Of a stretch of 64,000 nucleotides of DNA, positions 13,161-24,784 are shown one piece after another. The notes beneath the pieces are model-generated. The model worked only from the letters and a program-made list of their open reading frames with translations, made no database searches and was not told the DNA's origin. Both the position numbers and the translations under genes were made by a program. Position 1 is the first letter of the stretch; every line of letters begins with the position of its first letter. Source of the stretch: Prunella strophiata (Eukaryota > Chordata > Aves > Passeriformes > Prunellidae). Where the stretch lies: the NCBI GenBank assembly GCA_036583965.1, contig JAZBQD010000027.1, positions 8,657,187-8,721,186 of the forward strand, in the 5' to 3' direction.

Positions 13161-13375
13161 TTATCGCTCACAGGGGGAGGGGAGGCAACAGAGGAGAATT
13201 GCCCCATAGAATAGGCAAGAATCCAGCCTGCTCTGGAAGACAAAGTTTATTGAAGAACTTGAAAATTCCCCGTTGAAGCATCTTCTGAGATGGCAGAGAA
13301 GACATGAAAAGGATAATGACCCAGAATATGGGCTTAAGGCACAAATCCCTGCACTGACAGACTCCAGGCCTGCAG

Positions 13376-13475
13376 GCGCTTAAGAACATGCTTAAATTTT
13401 AAGCACATGAATGGTCCCCTTTGACGGCTCACGTGCTTAGAGTTAAGCTCAGGCATAAGTGTTTGTAGGATTGGA
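13376..13475. mobile_element. Ancient palindromic (MITE-like) interspersed repeat
   Basis: The left arm (13390-13410, GCTTAAATTTTAAGCACATG) is an imperfect inverted copy of the right arm (13429-13448, CACGTGCTTAGAGTTAAGC), with an 18-base spacer. Weaker pairing extends outward (CGCTTAAG on the left, ATAAGTGTTTG on the right). I recognise this TTAAGCA/TGCTTAA dyad as resembling old non-autonomous palindromic repeats shared by birds, crocodilians and turtles, but I cannot name the family securely. Confidence 0.5.
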
Positions 13476-14197
13476 GCCCAGATTTTTATTGCAACTAGGC
13501 TCTTCTCAGTAATGACAGGAAATAGGAGATGTGTAAAGTGCACAAGCTCCCAGGGCAGTGCCATGAAATCTTTTGCTCCGTGTGAGCGGCCACGGACACA
13601 TCCACACCTTCCCTCCCTGCCATGGAGCTGGGGGAGAGAACAACAACTGTGCAGTGATGACAGCAGCATCTCCACATCATGAGTGGAGCCTGAGAGTCCA
13701 CAGGTATGGGTGAGAAGGTGTGGAGGTTCCAAAATAGAAAAAGATCACCATTAAAACCTAAAAAGTGCTGCTGGAGTTCAGCCTTACTTGAGAGCATCAG
13801 AGAGCAACATGTTGGAGATGATGTGGAAAATAGGCATAATTTTTAGTACAAATGATGATAATATTAAAAAAACCCCAAACCTGCAGAATATTAATAAATC
13901 AATGCAATAGCAGCTTCTCTCCAAATAATCCCTGCTGAAGAATGCACCTGCTTTTTCTGCAGATTAAGGTTTCTCTTCGTGTGAGATCTTTCCTGCTCTT
14001 TCTCCATCTCTGAAGGTTTTGTTTTTTGCAAGGCTTGCCATTTTTACAAGACAGCTGCCTGCTGGGGAGTAGCACTCATCCCTCTGCTTGAACCTAGATC
14101 ACTGTTTTTCAATTGTTTTGGGCTGGAATGTTTGTTTTTCGGAGTGGACCACCCTGTCTGGACATGCAGATGTCTGATGTAAGAAATTCAAAGGTTT

Positions 14198-17100
14198 GGA
14201 CATCCCTCCTCACCCAGCCCCTGGAGGGCATTACTGGCACATCCCTCCTCACCCAGCCCCTGGAGGGCATTACCTGGCACATCCCTCCTCACCCAGCCCC
14301 TGGAGGGCATTACCTGGCACATCCCTCCTCACCCAGTCCCTGGAGGGCATTACTGGCACATCCCTCCTCACCCAGTCCCTGGAGGGCATTACTGGCACAT
14401 CCCTCCTCACCCAGCCCCTGGAGGGCATTACCTGGCACATCCCTCCTCACCCAGTCCCTGGAGGGCATTACCTGGCACATCCCTCCTCACCCAGTCCCTG
14501 GAGGGCATTACCTGGCACATCCCTCCTCACCCAGCCCCTGGAGGGCATTACTGGCACATCCCTCCTCACCCAGTCCCTGGAGGGCATTACTGGCACATCC
14601 CTCCTCACCCAGTCCCTGGAGGGCATTACCTGGCACATCCCTCCTCACCCAGCCCCTGGAGGGCATTACCTGGCACATCCCTCCTCACCCAGCCCCTGGA
14701 GGGCATTACCTGGCACATCCCTCCTCACCCAGCCCCTGGAGGGCATTACCTGGCACATCCCTCCTCACCCAGCCCCTGGAGGGCATTACTGGCACATCCC
14801 TCCTCACCCAGCCCCTGGAGGGCATTACCTGGCACATCCCTCCTCACCCAGCCCCTGGAGGGCATTACTGGCACATCCCTCCTCACCCAGCCCCTGGAGG
14901 GCATTACCTGGCACATCCCTCCTCACCCAGCCCCTGGAGGGCATTACCTGGCACATCCCTCCTCACCCAGCCCCTGGAGGGCATTACTGGCACATCCCTC
15001 CTCACCCAGCCCCTGGAGGGCATTACCTGGCACATCCCTCCTCACCCAGCCCCTGGAGGGCATTACCTGGCACATCCCTCCTCACCCAGCCCCTGGAGGG
15101 CATTACCTGGCACATCCCTCCTCACCCAGCCCCTGGAGGGCATTACCTGGCACATCCCTCCTCACCCAGTCCCTGGAGGGCATTACCTGGCACATCCCTC
15201 CTCACCCAGCCCCTGGAGGGCATTACCTGGCACATCCCTCCTCACCCAGTCCCTGGAGGGCATTACCTGGCACATCCCTCCTCACCCAGCCCCTGGAGGG
15301 CATTACCTGGCACATCCCTCCTCACCCAGCCCCTGGAGGGCATTACTGGCACATCCCTCCTCACCCAGCCCCTGGAGGGCATTACCTGGCACATCCCTCC
15401 TCACCCAGCCCCTGGAGGGCATTACCTGGCACATCCCTCCTCACCCAGCCCCTGGAGGGCATTACCTGGCACATCCCTCCTCACCCAGCCCCTGGAGGGC
15501 ATTACCTGGCACATCCCTCCTCACCCAGCCCCTGGAGGGCATTACCTGGCACATCCCTCCTCACCCAGCCCCTGGAGGGCATTACCTGGCACATCCCTCC
15601 TCACCCAGCCCCTGGAGGGCATTACCTGGCACATCCCTCCTCACCCAGCCCCTGGAGGGCATTACTGGCACATCCCTCCTCACCCAGCCCCTGGAGGGCA
15701 TTACCTGGCACATCCCTCCTCACCCAGTCCCTGGAGGGCATTACTGGCACATCCCTCCTCACCCAGCCCCTGGAGGGCATTACTGGCACATCCCTCCTCA
15801 CCCAGCCCCTGGAGGGCATTACCTGGCACATCCCTCCTCACCCAGCCCCTGGAGGGCATTACTGGCACATCCCTCCTCACCCAGCCCCTGGAGGGCATTA
15901 CCTGGCACATCCCTCCTCACCCAGCCCCTGGAGGGCATTACCTGGCACATCCCTCCTCACCCAGCCCCTGGAGGGCATTACCTGGCACATCCCTCCTCAC
16001 CCAGTCCCTGGAGGGCATTGTCTGGCACATCCCTCCTCACCCAGCCCCTGGAGGGCATTACCTGGCACATCCCTCCTCACCCAGCCCCTGGAGGGCATTA
16101 CCTGGCACATCCCTCCTCACCCAGCCCCTGGAGGGCATTACCTGGCACATCCCTCCTCACCCAGCCCCTGGAGGGCATTACCTGGCACATCCCTCCTCAC
16201 CCAGCCCCTGGAGGGCATTACCTGGCACATCCCTCCTCACCCAGCCCCTGGAGGGCATTACTGGCACATCCCTCCTCACCCAGCCCCTGGAGGGCATTAC
16301 CTGGCACATCCCTCCTCACCCAGCCCCTGGAGGGCATTACTGGCACATCCCTCCTCACCCAGCCCCTGGAGGGCATTACCTGGCACATCCCTCCTCACCC
16401 AGCCCCTGGAGGGCATTACCTGGCACATCCCTCCTCACCCAGTCCCTGGAGGGCATTGTCTGGCACATCCCTCCTCACCCAGCCCCTGGAGGGCATTACT
16501 GGCACATCCCTCCTCACCCAGCCCCTGGAGGGCATTACCTGGCACATCCCTCCTCACCCAGCCCCTGGAGGGCATTACTGGCACATCCCTCCTCACCCAG
16601 CCCCTGGAGGGCATTACTGGCACATCCCTCCTCACCCAGCCCCTGGAGGGCATTACTGGCACATCCCTCCTCACCCAGCCCCTGGAGGGCATTACTGGCA
16701 CATCCCTCCTCACCCAGCCCCTGGAGGGCATTACTGGCACATCCCTCCTCACCCAGCCCCTGGAGGGCATTACTGGCACATCCCTCCTCACCCAGCCCCT
16801 GGAGGGCATTACCTGGCACATCCCTCCTCACCCAGTCCCTGGAGGGCATTACCTGGCACATCCCTCCTCACCCAGCCCCTGGAGGGCATTACCTGGCACA
16901 TCCCTCCTCACCCAGTCCCTGGAGGGCATTACTGGCACATCCCTCCTCACCCAGCCCCTGGAGGGCATTACCTGGCACATCCCTCCTCACCCGGCCCCTG
17001 GAGGGCATTACCTGGCACATCCCTCCTCACCCAGCCCCTGGAGGGCATTACCTGGCACATCCCTCCTCACCCAGCCCCTGGAGGGCATTACCTGGCACAT

Positions 17101-17452
17101 CCCTCCTCCTCACCCAGCCCCTGGAGGGCATTGTCTGGCACATCCCTCCTCACCCAGCCCCTGGAGGGCATTGTCTGGCACATCCCTCCTCACCCAGTCC
17201 CTGGAGGGCATTACCTGGCACATCCCTCCTCACCCAGTCCCTGGAGGGCATTGTCTGGCACATCCCTCCTCCTCACCCGGCCCCTGGAGGGCATTACCTG
17301 GCACATCCCTCCTCACCCAGCCCCTGGAGGGCATTACCTGGCACATCCCTCCTCCTCACCCAGCCCCTGGAGGGCATTACCTGGCACATCCCTCCTCACC
17401 CAGCCCCTGGAGGGCATTGTTTGGCACATCTCTCCTCCTCACCCGGCCCTGT
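14198..17452 (+). repeat. Large minisatellite, 39/40-bp unit, about 82 copies
   Basis: A tandem array of a unit that reads in order TGGCACATCCCTCCTCACCC, AGCCCCTGGAGGG, CATTAC. Units are 39 bases (junction ATTACTGGCAC) or 40 bases (ATTACCTGGCAC). Array length divided by mean unit length gives about 82 copies. Variants include CAGTCCCTGG for CAGCCCCTGG, ATTGTCTGG for ATTACCTGG, and, only in the last 350 bases, an extra CCT. Seven or so consecutive 39-base units lie at about 16575-16810. All three + strand frames are stop-free, so the very long open frames across it are a composition artefact, not genes. The - strand carries short-loop G-runs in every unit. Confidence 0.97.
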
Positions 17453-17734
17453 GTGCACCTCCCTGCCTTTCCCAGGCACCAACCCGTGCTATGGAAACTC
17501 CCACATCACCTTTTTCTCCTTTGCACCCATACAGGGCAGGGAAGGGGGGACTGGGCAGCTGACATCACCTCTGGGGAAGGGTCAGGCCAGCTGGTGCCAG
17601 CGTGGGCTGGGATGTCCCTCGAACACTCAGGAGCTCCCCAAACCACCCCGATGTCTCAGTGCATCCCCAGCCTGCCACGACGTGCCTGTGCAGCAGCTCA
17701 GAGCAGCAGGGCACGGGTGGAGGATTTTCTCTGA

Positions 17735-18080
17735 AGCCAGAGGTTAATTATGCTTTATTGGATAATTTTCAGCTGCCAGTGCTGGCAATAAAAGGGATTT
17801 CCTCTAGATGGCACGCTTATCTCTGCACTGGAGGGAAGCCCACCAGCCTGCATCCCCCGCAGGACCCCAGCCATGCATTTTCAGGGAACGTTTAACTCAT
17901 GCCCTCTTATATCACAATTTGAATGCTCAGTAGCTAGACTACACAAAAGCCTGGAAAATGGTAATAAGAAAAGGCATTTCATATTGAGCACTGTTGGGAT
18001 CCAGTTAGCTGGGTGATGCTAAATATCCATCTTGAAGAAATCATAGAAATTTACAAGTAACATAAAGCCAGATGTGAAAC
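17735..18080. promoter_or_regulatory. Candidate conserved non-coding element
   Basis: A block with homeodomain-type cores (GGTTAATTATGC, GGATAATTTTC), few CpGs and no repeat character, lying just after the minisatellite between two developmental genes. Its look is that of a vertebrate enhancer, but this is inference only. Confidence 0.25.
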
Positions 18081-18785
18081 TTCAGCCTCTCCTTCATCAG
18101 CCCTCAGTGTTGCTTCTTCCATGTGAATGATCCATTTTCCTCTTCCCAGCAAGAGTAAGCAGCAGCTTACCTGCAGTAAGTGCAAGAAGTGGGGATGTGT
18201 GTGTCTGTGAAGCCTCAACACCCCCAGAGTGGCTGGATTGATTTTAATCTGTGTGTTGATAGATTTCCCCTCTCTTGCCCCTATGCAGCTCAGGGTAGCA
18301 ATTTCTTCCAGGTGGTTTGAAGAAAGGAACAGAAGTTCAGACCCATCTGGAGCTGAGATTCACCCTTCTGTGCATGTTCAGCCACAACATTAAAGTGGTG
18401 CAGTTTAATAATTTTTCCACCTGACAGTCCTTTACTAAATGAGGGGAGAGGGGTTTGGTTCTGCCTCTCTCTGCTTCTCTGCATGTGTGAGATGCCTCAC
18501 ATCTCTTCCCATACTTCAGGTTGCAATTGTTTCTCTCTGTTTATTCAACTCCTTCCCAAGATGGGAACAAGGAAAAGGAGCCCTGTGCTGTATTTCTGTG
18601 CAATCTTATATAAGGTCAAGAGGCAAAATATATTTATGAATTTGCAAGGCAGCTCCACAGATATCAGCATGTACAAGCAGGGCTGATTTTTCAGAAGGAT
18701 ATAGATGGACCAGGATCTGATTCCCAGCTGGAGATTGCTGGATACTTCCATAAAGGCTCCTATCCCCAACCTTTTTCTACATGGG

Positions 18786-18844
<59 letters not shown>
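18786..18844 (+). repeat. Poly-A homopolymer, 59 bases
   Basis: An uninterrupted run of 59 A residues after CATGGG and before GCTAAAATC. No retroposed gene body or target-site duplication is apparent upstream, so it may be an expanded homopolymer rather than a retrotransposon tail. Its true length is uncertain in any assembly. Confidence 0.9.
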
Positions 18845-18848
<4 letters not shown>

Positions 18849-21328
18849 AAATCTTTTTATACTGATCAAGCTATAATCCAGTAATTTTCCACCTTCTCTG
18901 TAATTTTCTCCTTTGAAGGCCCTCTCTGTATTGCTTCTGGCACCCAAGTTGAAGGTCCTCAACTGGCACTTCTGGCAGAAGTGGACTTTTGTGATCTCAG
19001 TGGGTAAGGTGGGCAAGAACTGCTGAATGCAGAAAACTCAGCATCAGGGGTTTCCTGGACAAGTTTGGCATGATCAGATGCTAACATGAAAAACCTGGAT
19101 TCAGAAACCTCATCATGAGTCTCTAAATCCTTGTGGGTCTGGCCATTTATTTGGGTTCTTGCACTGGTGCACCCACTTTTGGAAAATCTGATTCCCTTCC
19201 TACATAGATCTCTCACGTCCCAAAAACCCACTGAAAATCCTCCCTTCTATTTTCAGGGGATTTTGGAAAGAATGAAGTGATTTAGCAGACTTGTTTTCAC
19301 AGGGATATTTTTCCTTGTGTGGTAGGCACAGTTACCAGGCTGTTCTATACACATTGCCATGTGCCAGAGCATAATTGCCTTCCACATGCATTGGCCTTTG
19401 GCTAATGTGTTTTTTATGGCAACCAGGAGAGCTGGCTTTGGTGAGTCTCAAAAGTGCACCTGGTGGTTTATGGCTTGAAAATGCTGTGTTCCTCTGAGTC
19501 ATGTAAGTGTGTGTATCTCTTTTCATGTCAGATTGATGAAGAATGGTACGAAAAAAAAGGGCTTAGAGCAAGCCAGAGTTAATCAGTTGAGTGTTAAGTT
19601 GTGTATGAGCTTTCCCAGTGGGCTCCAAACCCACATGGGATGGGATCAGTTATGAAGAGAGAGCAGGAGGCAAAGTTTTGGAACTGCAAGCTCAAAACTA
19701 AGGTCCTAAAGTCAGATCATAGCATTTAAATGAGCGTGTTTTTACCATGTTTCCCCTCGTCTGAGGAACAGAAAAGACAGGGATAATTGTACTCCAAACT
19801 TTCATGGGGACTCAGCCCTGCAAAAAGTGTTCCTGGGAAAAGCCTTCATTGAAATCCAGGCCTTTTTTGGTGTGGATTTTGAGACACCTACATTTGAAAA
19901 GCCAAGTCAACAAACCCGAGCTGTCCAACATCTGAACGCTGCAGGGATGGCTATTGGCATTTGGCTCGGGTGGTTTTCAATCTGGGAATTTCATGTATCT
20001 CTCAGTATCTGTCACCACCGTTCCCACTGACCTCCCTGTGCTGGGAGCTCGTGGTGTGCAGGCTGCAAACTGATCTTTGCAGCTGGGAGCTGGCAGTGTG
20101 GGGCTGGAAAAAGGGCTGAGCTGCAGGAAGCACTGAAGGTCTGAGCCTTGGATATGGAAAGAAGAGAAATAATATCAAAGGAAATCACATAAGTGGAAAA
20201 AGAGCCCCCTGGGGCAGCCCAGGCAGCAGCAGGTCTGTCTTGTTCATGTTTTCAGAGAAGTTAGAGGTCAGCCAAGCTTGATAACGAGGTAATAAAGAAA
20301 AATCCATCGCTGAGCCTTGGGGGACTTGTAGATGCGGTTCTCATCAGAATAAACGAATTTAGATGCTGCTCGGCAGAAGCAGCAAGAACGATTATGGATC
20401 ACAAACCGAGCAGATCATCTGGAAGGGTCTGGGACCAAAGTCGGCTGGGCTGGAGCTGAACTTTCAGCAATTCCCAAGAGCTTCACTTCCCGGGGCTTTT
20501 CCCCCGCTAAACCCCCGCGCCGGGAGATGCTCTTTGGGTGGGCATGAGCGGTGCCTGCGATGCTCCGGGCTTTGTGTTCCGCCCTCCAACTACACCCCCA
20601 CCAAATAACGCTCTGGGTGGACGGTGGGGGCAAGAGTTTTTCCCTGTGGGGAAAAAAAAAAAGAAAGAAAGAAAAGAAAAAAAAAAATGGTGCCTGGTCG
20701 TTGTGGCCCCTGGTCGTTGCGGCCAGTTTTGCAGCTTTCAAGTTTTGCTGCTTTCAGGATCTCCGACCCGGGCGGAGACACTGGGACACCCCGGGGGAAA
20801 ACCTCGGCCGTGGGGATCCACCTGCTGAAGCCGTAGCAGGGCATCAAATACTGACCCCACGCGTCTGGATCAAACACCTCATTAAGACAGGCGGGAAAGA
20901 CAGTGAAAATCAATTTAAAGGAGAAAAAAAAAATCATAATGATCGGTTGATGGCCTTTATTTTTTTATTCTTTCCCCACTTTTGAGACTTTTTGGAGGCT
21001 CCCACCACTCCAGCAGCACTCATCCCCACGCGTTTGATTCCGCAATTTAACGTGAAATGTAAAGCAGAGTTGGGTTCAAACGGGAAGCGAGGCTGTAAGG
21101 AAATACTGCAGAGAGGAGAGCAGAAAAATTAAAAATCTGCCCAAGGAAAAATGCTTCCCTCCCAGCCTAGCATGTGCCCGGGCTCAGCGGGGCGATGACA
21201 AAGCGATCTTTTCGTGTAGATCAATAGGGTTTTTCTTTCGGGAGACCACATCATTTCTTACCCCGGCGCACATTAAAACTCGCCCGTCGCTCCGTGTGCG
21301 GATGCCCGGCCGGGAGTGCGTGCGTGTG

Positions 21329-21350
21329 GTGTGTGTGTGTGTGTGTGTGC
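21329..21350 (+). repeat. TG dinucleotide microsatellite
   Basis: About eleven GT units in succession within the CpG-rich domain upstream of FOXD2. Confidence 0.9.
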
Positions 21351-23720
21351 ACCGTGTCTGCGATCCGACCATCTGGTTTGTTTCAGTCCAGGGTTTCCCT
21401 TTGCTAAATCATCTCGGGACGGGTGTAGTTTAGGTACTTTTTCTCGTTTTGATTTGTTTCTGCAGCCGATCTTGTGTGGCAAAGCCGAGGCTGAGACCGA
21501 CTCGGCGAACAGAAGCCGTCCGGGGACAGAGAGAGCGGGATTCATTCACTCTGATTCCATTGTGGATCATCCCCGATTTAAACGGGGACCATAATGTGCC
21601 TTGAAGCGGGCAGGAATCGTGTCGGTGCTGGGTGACCGGGACACGCTGCTTCTCGAGCTGCGGCGATGCTGGGCGGGAGAGCCAGGTCCAGGCGGGAGCA
21701 GGACAAGGCACCGGCCGCATCCCATCAGCAGCGCCTCGGACCAAGCCCTCCTCGCCTCCCCCGTGCATTTTCGACCTCATCGGGGTCCCCATGACTATAG
21801 CAGCAAGCGGCTCCACCCGAGGTCTGCCCACCTCTCCAGACAGGAGGAGAGCCAGCAGCCGGGGCAGGCAGGGTGGGCAGGCAGCAGACACCCACATCTG
21901 TTTCACTTCGAGCCGTGCGGGACCAGCGTGCAGACGGAGCGATCGAGAGGCAGCGGCCCCACGACCGGGGGGCGGCCGAGCATCTTCTCCCCCGGAGCAT
22001 CCCCCGGGCGCTGTCCCCTGCCCCCGGCCGCTCGCAGCGCGTCATTTTGCTGCCCCCCGCCCTCCCCTTCGCAGCTCCCGGCGGTTCCTCGCTGCCATGA
22101 AATGCACCAAGTGGAAATTCAATCGCCCCGTTGTGTGTGTGGTCGAAATCTCTGGCAGCTGCTTCGGAATTTTTTATGACACTTTCGTTTATGTAGGGGA
22201 GGCATAACTATTATTTTACTTAATAAAAATGGAAAGCGGCTCGGGGTCTTTTCCCTCTCCGCTCTCTTCCATTTGTTCTTCCCATCGCTTTTCTACCGGG
22301 CTGATGAACGGAGAGTTTAAACAATGATGGTAGTAAAGATGAGGCATCTCTGTGGCATTTCTCCCTGTTAGACAATGATATATACTTGTATATATGAAAA
22401 ATAATATATCGGGAAAAGAAAAACAATAAATATAGATCTAGTTGAATATATATATATATACACGCAAACTTATGAGGGGGAGATGTATGCGTATGTGTTG
22501 TGAACACGGGTTAGGAACATCGAGGAAGTATAAAAGTGAAAGCTCAGGAAAGCTCCCCCAGAGCTGAGACGCGCCCGCGGGACAGTCTTCCCACCTTCCC
22601 GAGAAACTCTCAGCACGTTTCCCCCTCTACTTTTCCCCTCCGATCGAGAAATTCTTCCCGATGTCCGCGCTGGCGGCGAGGAAGGAGGATGCGACCGACT
22701 CCGCGCAGAGGCTCCGGCTCTGAAATCGCTGCTTGCACTGGAGATGTGCGGATGGAGACGTCCGCCTCTGCTCTCTCCTCGGGGTCCCACCGAATTCGCC
22801 GAGCCTGTGCACCGAGTCGTTAGGGCTTGAGTAATTGTGACCGGCATTTGGAAGCGGGGCCGCGCAGCTGTTTGGCCCGGCTCCCCGGTATTAGTGCTGG
22901 AGATTTTATCACCAAATGCTCGCACCTGTTAACGGCAGAGACTGGCAATTCATCACCGCGGATTCTCACACTGCCGAACGCGGCCCTGGCGGGGGGACAT
23001 CTCCTCATGGTACCCCCTTGGAGGAACCCATCCCCTTCCTCCCTCCCCAAGCATCCTCCCACGGGAAAGCCGATACGTGTTTGCAAAGCCTCCAAGGGAA
23101 AAAACCAAACCAAACCAAAAGCTAACCGCGCGAGAGAGGTTCGAAGTGTCCGCGATAGAGGACAGGGACTAACCTGCTGTCACAGCCACCTACGGGACAT
23201 GGGCTGGGCAGCATCAGCCGTGGACGTGTTCCCCGGACAGCCCCAGGGCAGCTGCAAGGGGGGCAGCGGGGCTCTGCCACCCGCGGGGACACCGCGGTGG
23301 CTCCCGGGCACCTCGTGTGCCTCCGTTCGGCAGAAAATTCTCCCGCTTCGCCTGCAGCCCGCGACAAGGTGGGTGTCTGCTGCCCACCGCCTCCTCCTGC
23401 CAGCCCTCAGGGAAGCGGAGGCAGGAGAGCGGAGGCAGGAGCTCCCGAGGCCGCGGGATATTCCCTTCCCGAGGGGTTCCCGGGGCCGCCTCGGAAAGTG
23501 GTACCCGGCCGTGCCGCCGCGTCGGGCGGGGATGCAGGACTCGGGTGAGGTGCCAGCACCCCGCGGACACGCACAGCCTTCGCTTTGGTTGTTTCTGGCG
23601 GGGGGAGAGGCTCGGCAGAGCGCTGCTCCTCGCCCTCCGGCCCGCACCTGCCGGGCGCAGCATCCCTTCCGCGGGGGCCCTCGGAGGAGGCGGCTTTCCA
23701 GGCAGGGTGCTCCGGCCTCG

Positions 23721-23750
23721 GTGACGTGTCGGTGACGTGTCGGTGACGTA
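23721..23750 (+). promoter_or_regulatory. Three tandem TGACGT (CRE/ATF-type) motifs
   Basis: TGACGT occurs at 23722, 23733 and 23744, exactly 11 bases apart, in a short direct repeat of GGTGACGTGTC. TGACGT is the half-site core bound by CREB/ATF-type bZIP factors; the last copy extends to TGACGTAAG, close to a full CRE-like site. The 11-base spacing places them on about the same DNA face. They lie some 470 bases upstream of the FOXD2 TATA box. Confidence 0.45.
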
Positions 23751-24194
23751 AGCGCGTGGAGAAGGGGAGCGGGGATCCCCAAATTCACAGGACCCCTCAA
23801 GGGGGCCGAAGGCTCGGTCCTGGCGGAGCGAGGGTCCCTGTCGGCGAGGCTGCGGGAGGGATCCGCCGCTCATCCCCCAGCTTCGGGGATGGGCAGCCCT
23901 CGGGGGGAGAACGGACCCTCCGCGGACCCCCGGGCTGAGGAAGGCGACCGTCGCATCGCGCAGGAATGGGGTCTGAGCGTCTCCAGCACCGCGGGGCTCT
24001 TGGGGAGGGGAGGGGCTTTATCCAGCGTCGATCGCCCCCCTCCTACAGCAGCGGGCTCCAGACAAGCTGGGGGCATCCGAGCGCCAGGGGAGCGGGCAGC
24101 GCCTTTCCTCGAAAGCATCTCGGGCGGGGGACACGCTCCCCGGGGACCGGGCCGGGCAGTCCCTCATGGTGCCCCTGGGGGCTGCGGCGGGCGC

Positions 24195-24221
24195 CACGTG
24201 ATGCCGGGGCGGCCGTATAAA
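24195..24221 (+). promoter_or_regulatory. E-box and TATA box of FOXD2
   Basis: CACGTG at 24195-24200 is a palindromic E-box, and TATAAA at 24216-24221 sits in the GC-rich context CCGTATAAAGGCC. A start of transcription about 25-30 bases downstream would give a 5' UTR of roughly 540 bases to the FOXD2 ATG. Confidence 0.6.
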
Positions 24222-24245
24222 GGCCTGGGGAGCGCTGGCAGCAGG

Positions 24246-24784
24246 CGCAGTGTGGGAGCGTTTCCACCGGGTCCCAGCTCGGGAGGGGTGGGGAGGGGGG
24301 AGCCGCCTTCCCCACTTCTGCCCTCCCCCCTCCCTCTTCCCCTGCCCCTCCCTTCCCCCTCCCCCTCCCTCCCTCCCCCCAACCAGACAAGGAGCCGTCG
24401 CAAACCCCACTTTTCTTATTTTTTTTAAATCTTTTTCTCCTTTTTTTTTTTTTTTTTTTCTATTTCTCTCCTTTTATTATCCATTATCACCATTATTTAT
24501 TATCGCTGCTCCCAAGCGCCCTGCCCAGCCCACGGGCGCCCCCGTCCCCCCGCCCCCGCCCCGCGCCCCCCTCCGCCGCCCCTCCCTCCGCAGCCACCAC
24601 CCCGCAGCCAGCACCGCGGCCCCGCCAGCAGCGGCGCGGCGAGCGCGGCGCGGAGCGGAGCGGCGGCGCCGGGGCGCGGAGTCCCAGCGGCGGCCGCAGC
24701 CTCGGGCACGGCCCCGGGCCCATCCCGGGAGCCGCCGCTAGGTGGGGGGGGGAGCCCGGCCCCGGCCGCCCCGGCCGCACAACA
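24246..24784 (+). other. Predicted 5' UTR of FOXD2
   Basis: Between the predicted start and the ATG are a C/T-rich segment (about 24310-24380), a T-rich run (about 24420-24480) and then an extremely GC-rich block. These resemble the long structured leaders of forkhead genes. The exact start is inferred from the TATA box. Confidence 0.4.

Larger units (their letters stand above)
7693..14197. other. Intergenic DNA between FOXE3 and the minisatellite
   Basis: No gene is recognised. The region contains candidate regulatory DNA (13021-13160), an inverted-repeat element (13376-13475) and a small CpG-richer patch at about 10960-11340. The short open frames here have no homology I recognise and lack exon-like conservation features. 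Being between FOXE3 and FOXD2, it is a likely site for their enhancers. Confidence 0.55.
17453..20489. other. Intergenic DNA between the minisatellite and the FOXD2 CpG domain
   Basis: No gene is recognised. It holds a candidate regulatory block (17735-18080) and a 59-base poly-A run (18786-18844). The rest is ordinary AT-balanced avian intergenic sequence without convincing exons. Confidence 0.55.
20490..24194. promoter_or_regulatory. CpG-rich upstream domain of FOXD2
   Basis: CpG density rises from about 20490 and is strong through 21180-24200. Embedded are a TG repeat (21329-21350), an AT-rich block at 22370-22470 with TATATATATA, and tandem TGACGT motifs (23721-23750). No protein-coding gene is supported; the open frames reflect GC-rich composition. 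In mammals a non-coding RNA, FOXD2-AS1, starts divergently near FOXD2. Whether birds have an equivalent cannot be judged from sequence alone. Confidence 0.55.

Noticed and set aside
14113..17747. Very long overlapping open reading frames (over 1100 codons) through the minisatellite, translating to Pro/His/Ser/Trp-rich repeats
   Set aside because: All three forward frames are open because the repeat unit lacks stop codons in any frame, and 40-base units keep shifting the frame. There is no promoter, start context or conserved domain. It is a composition artefact.
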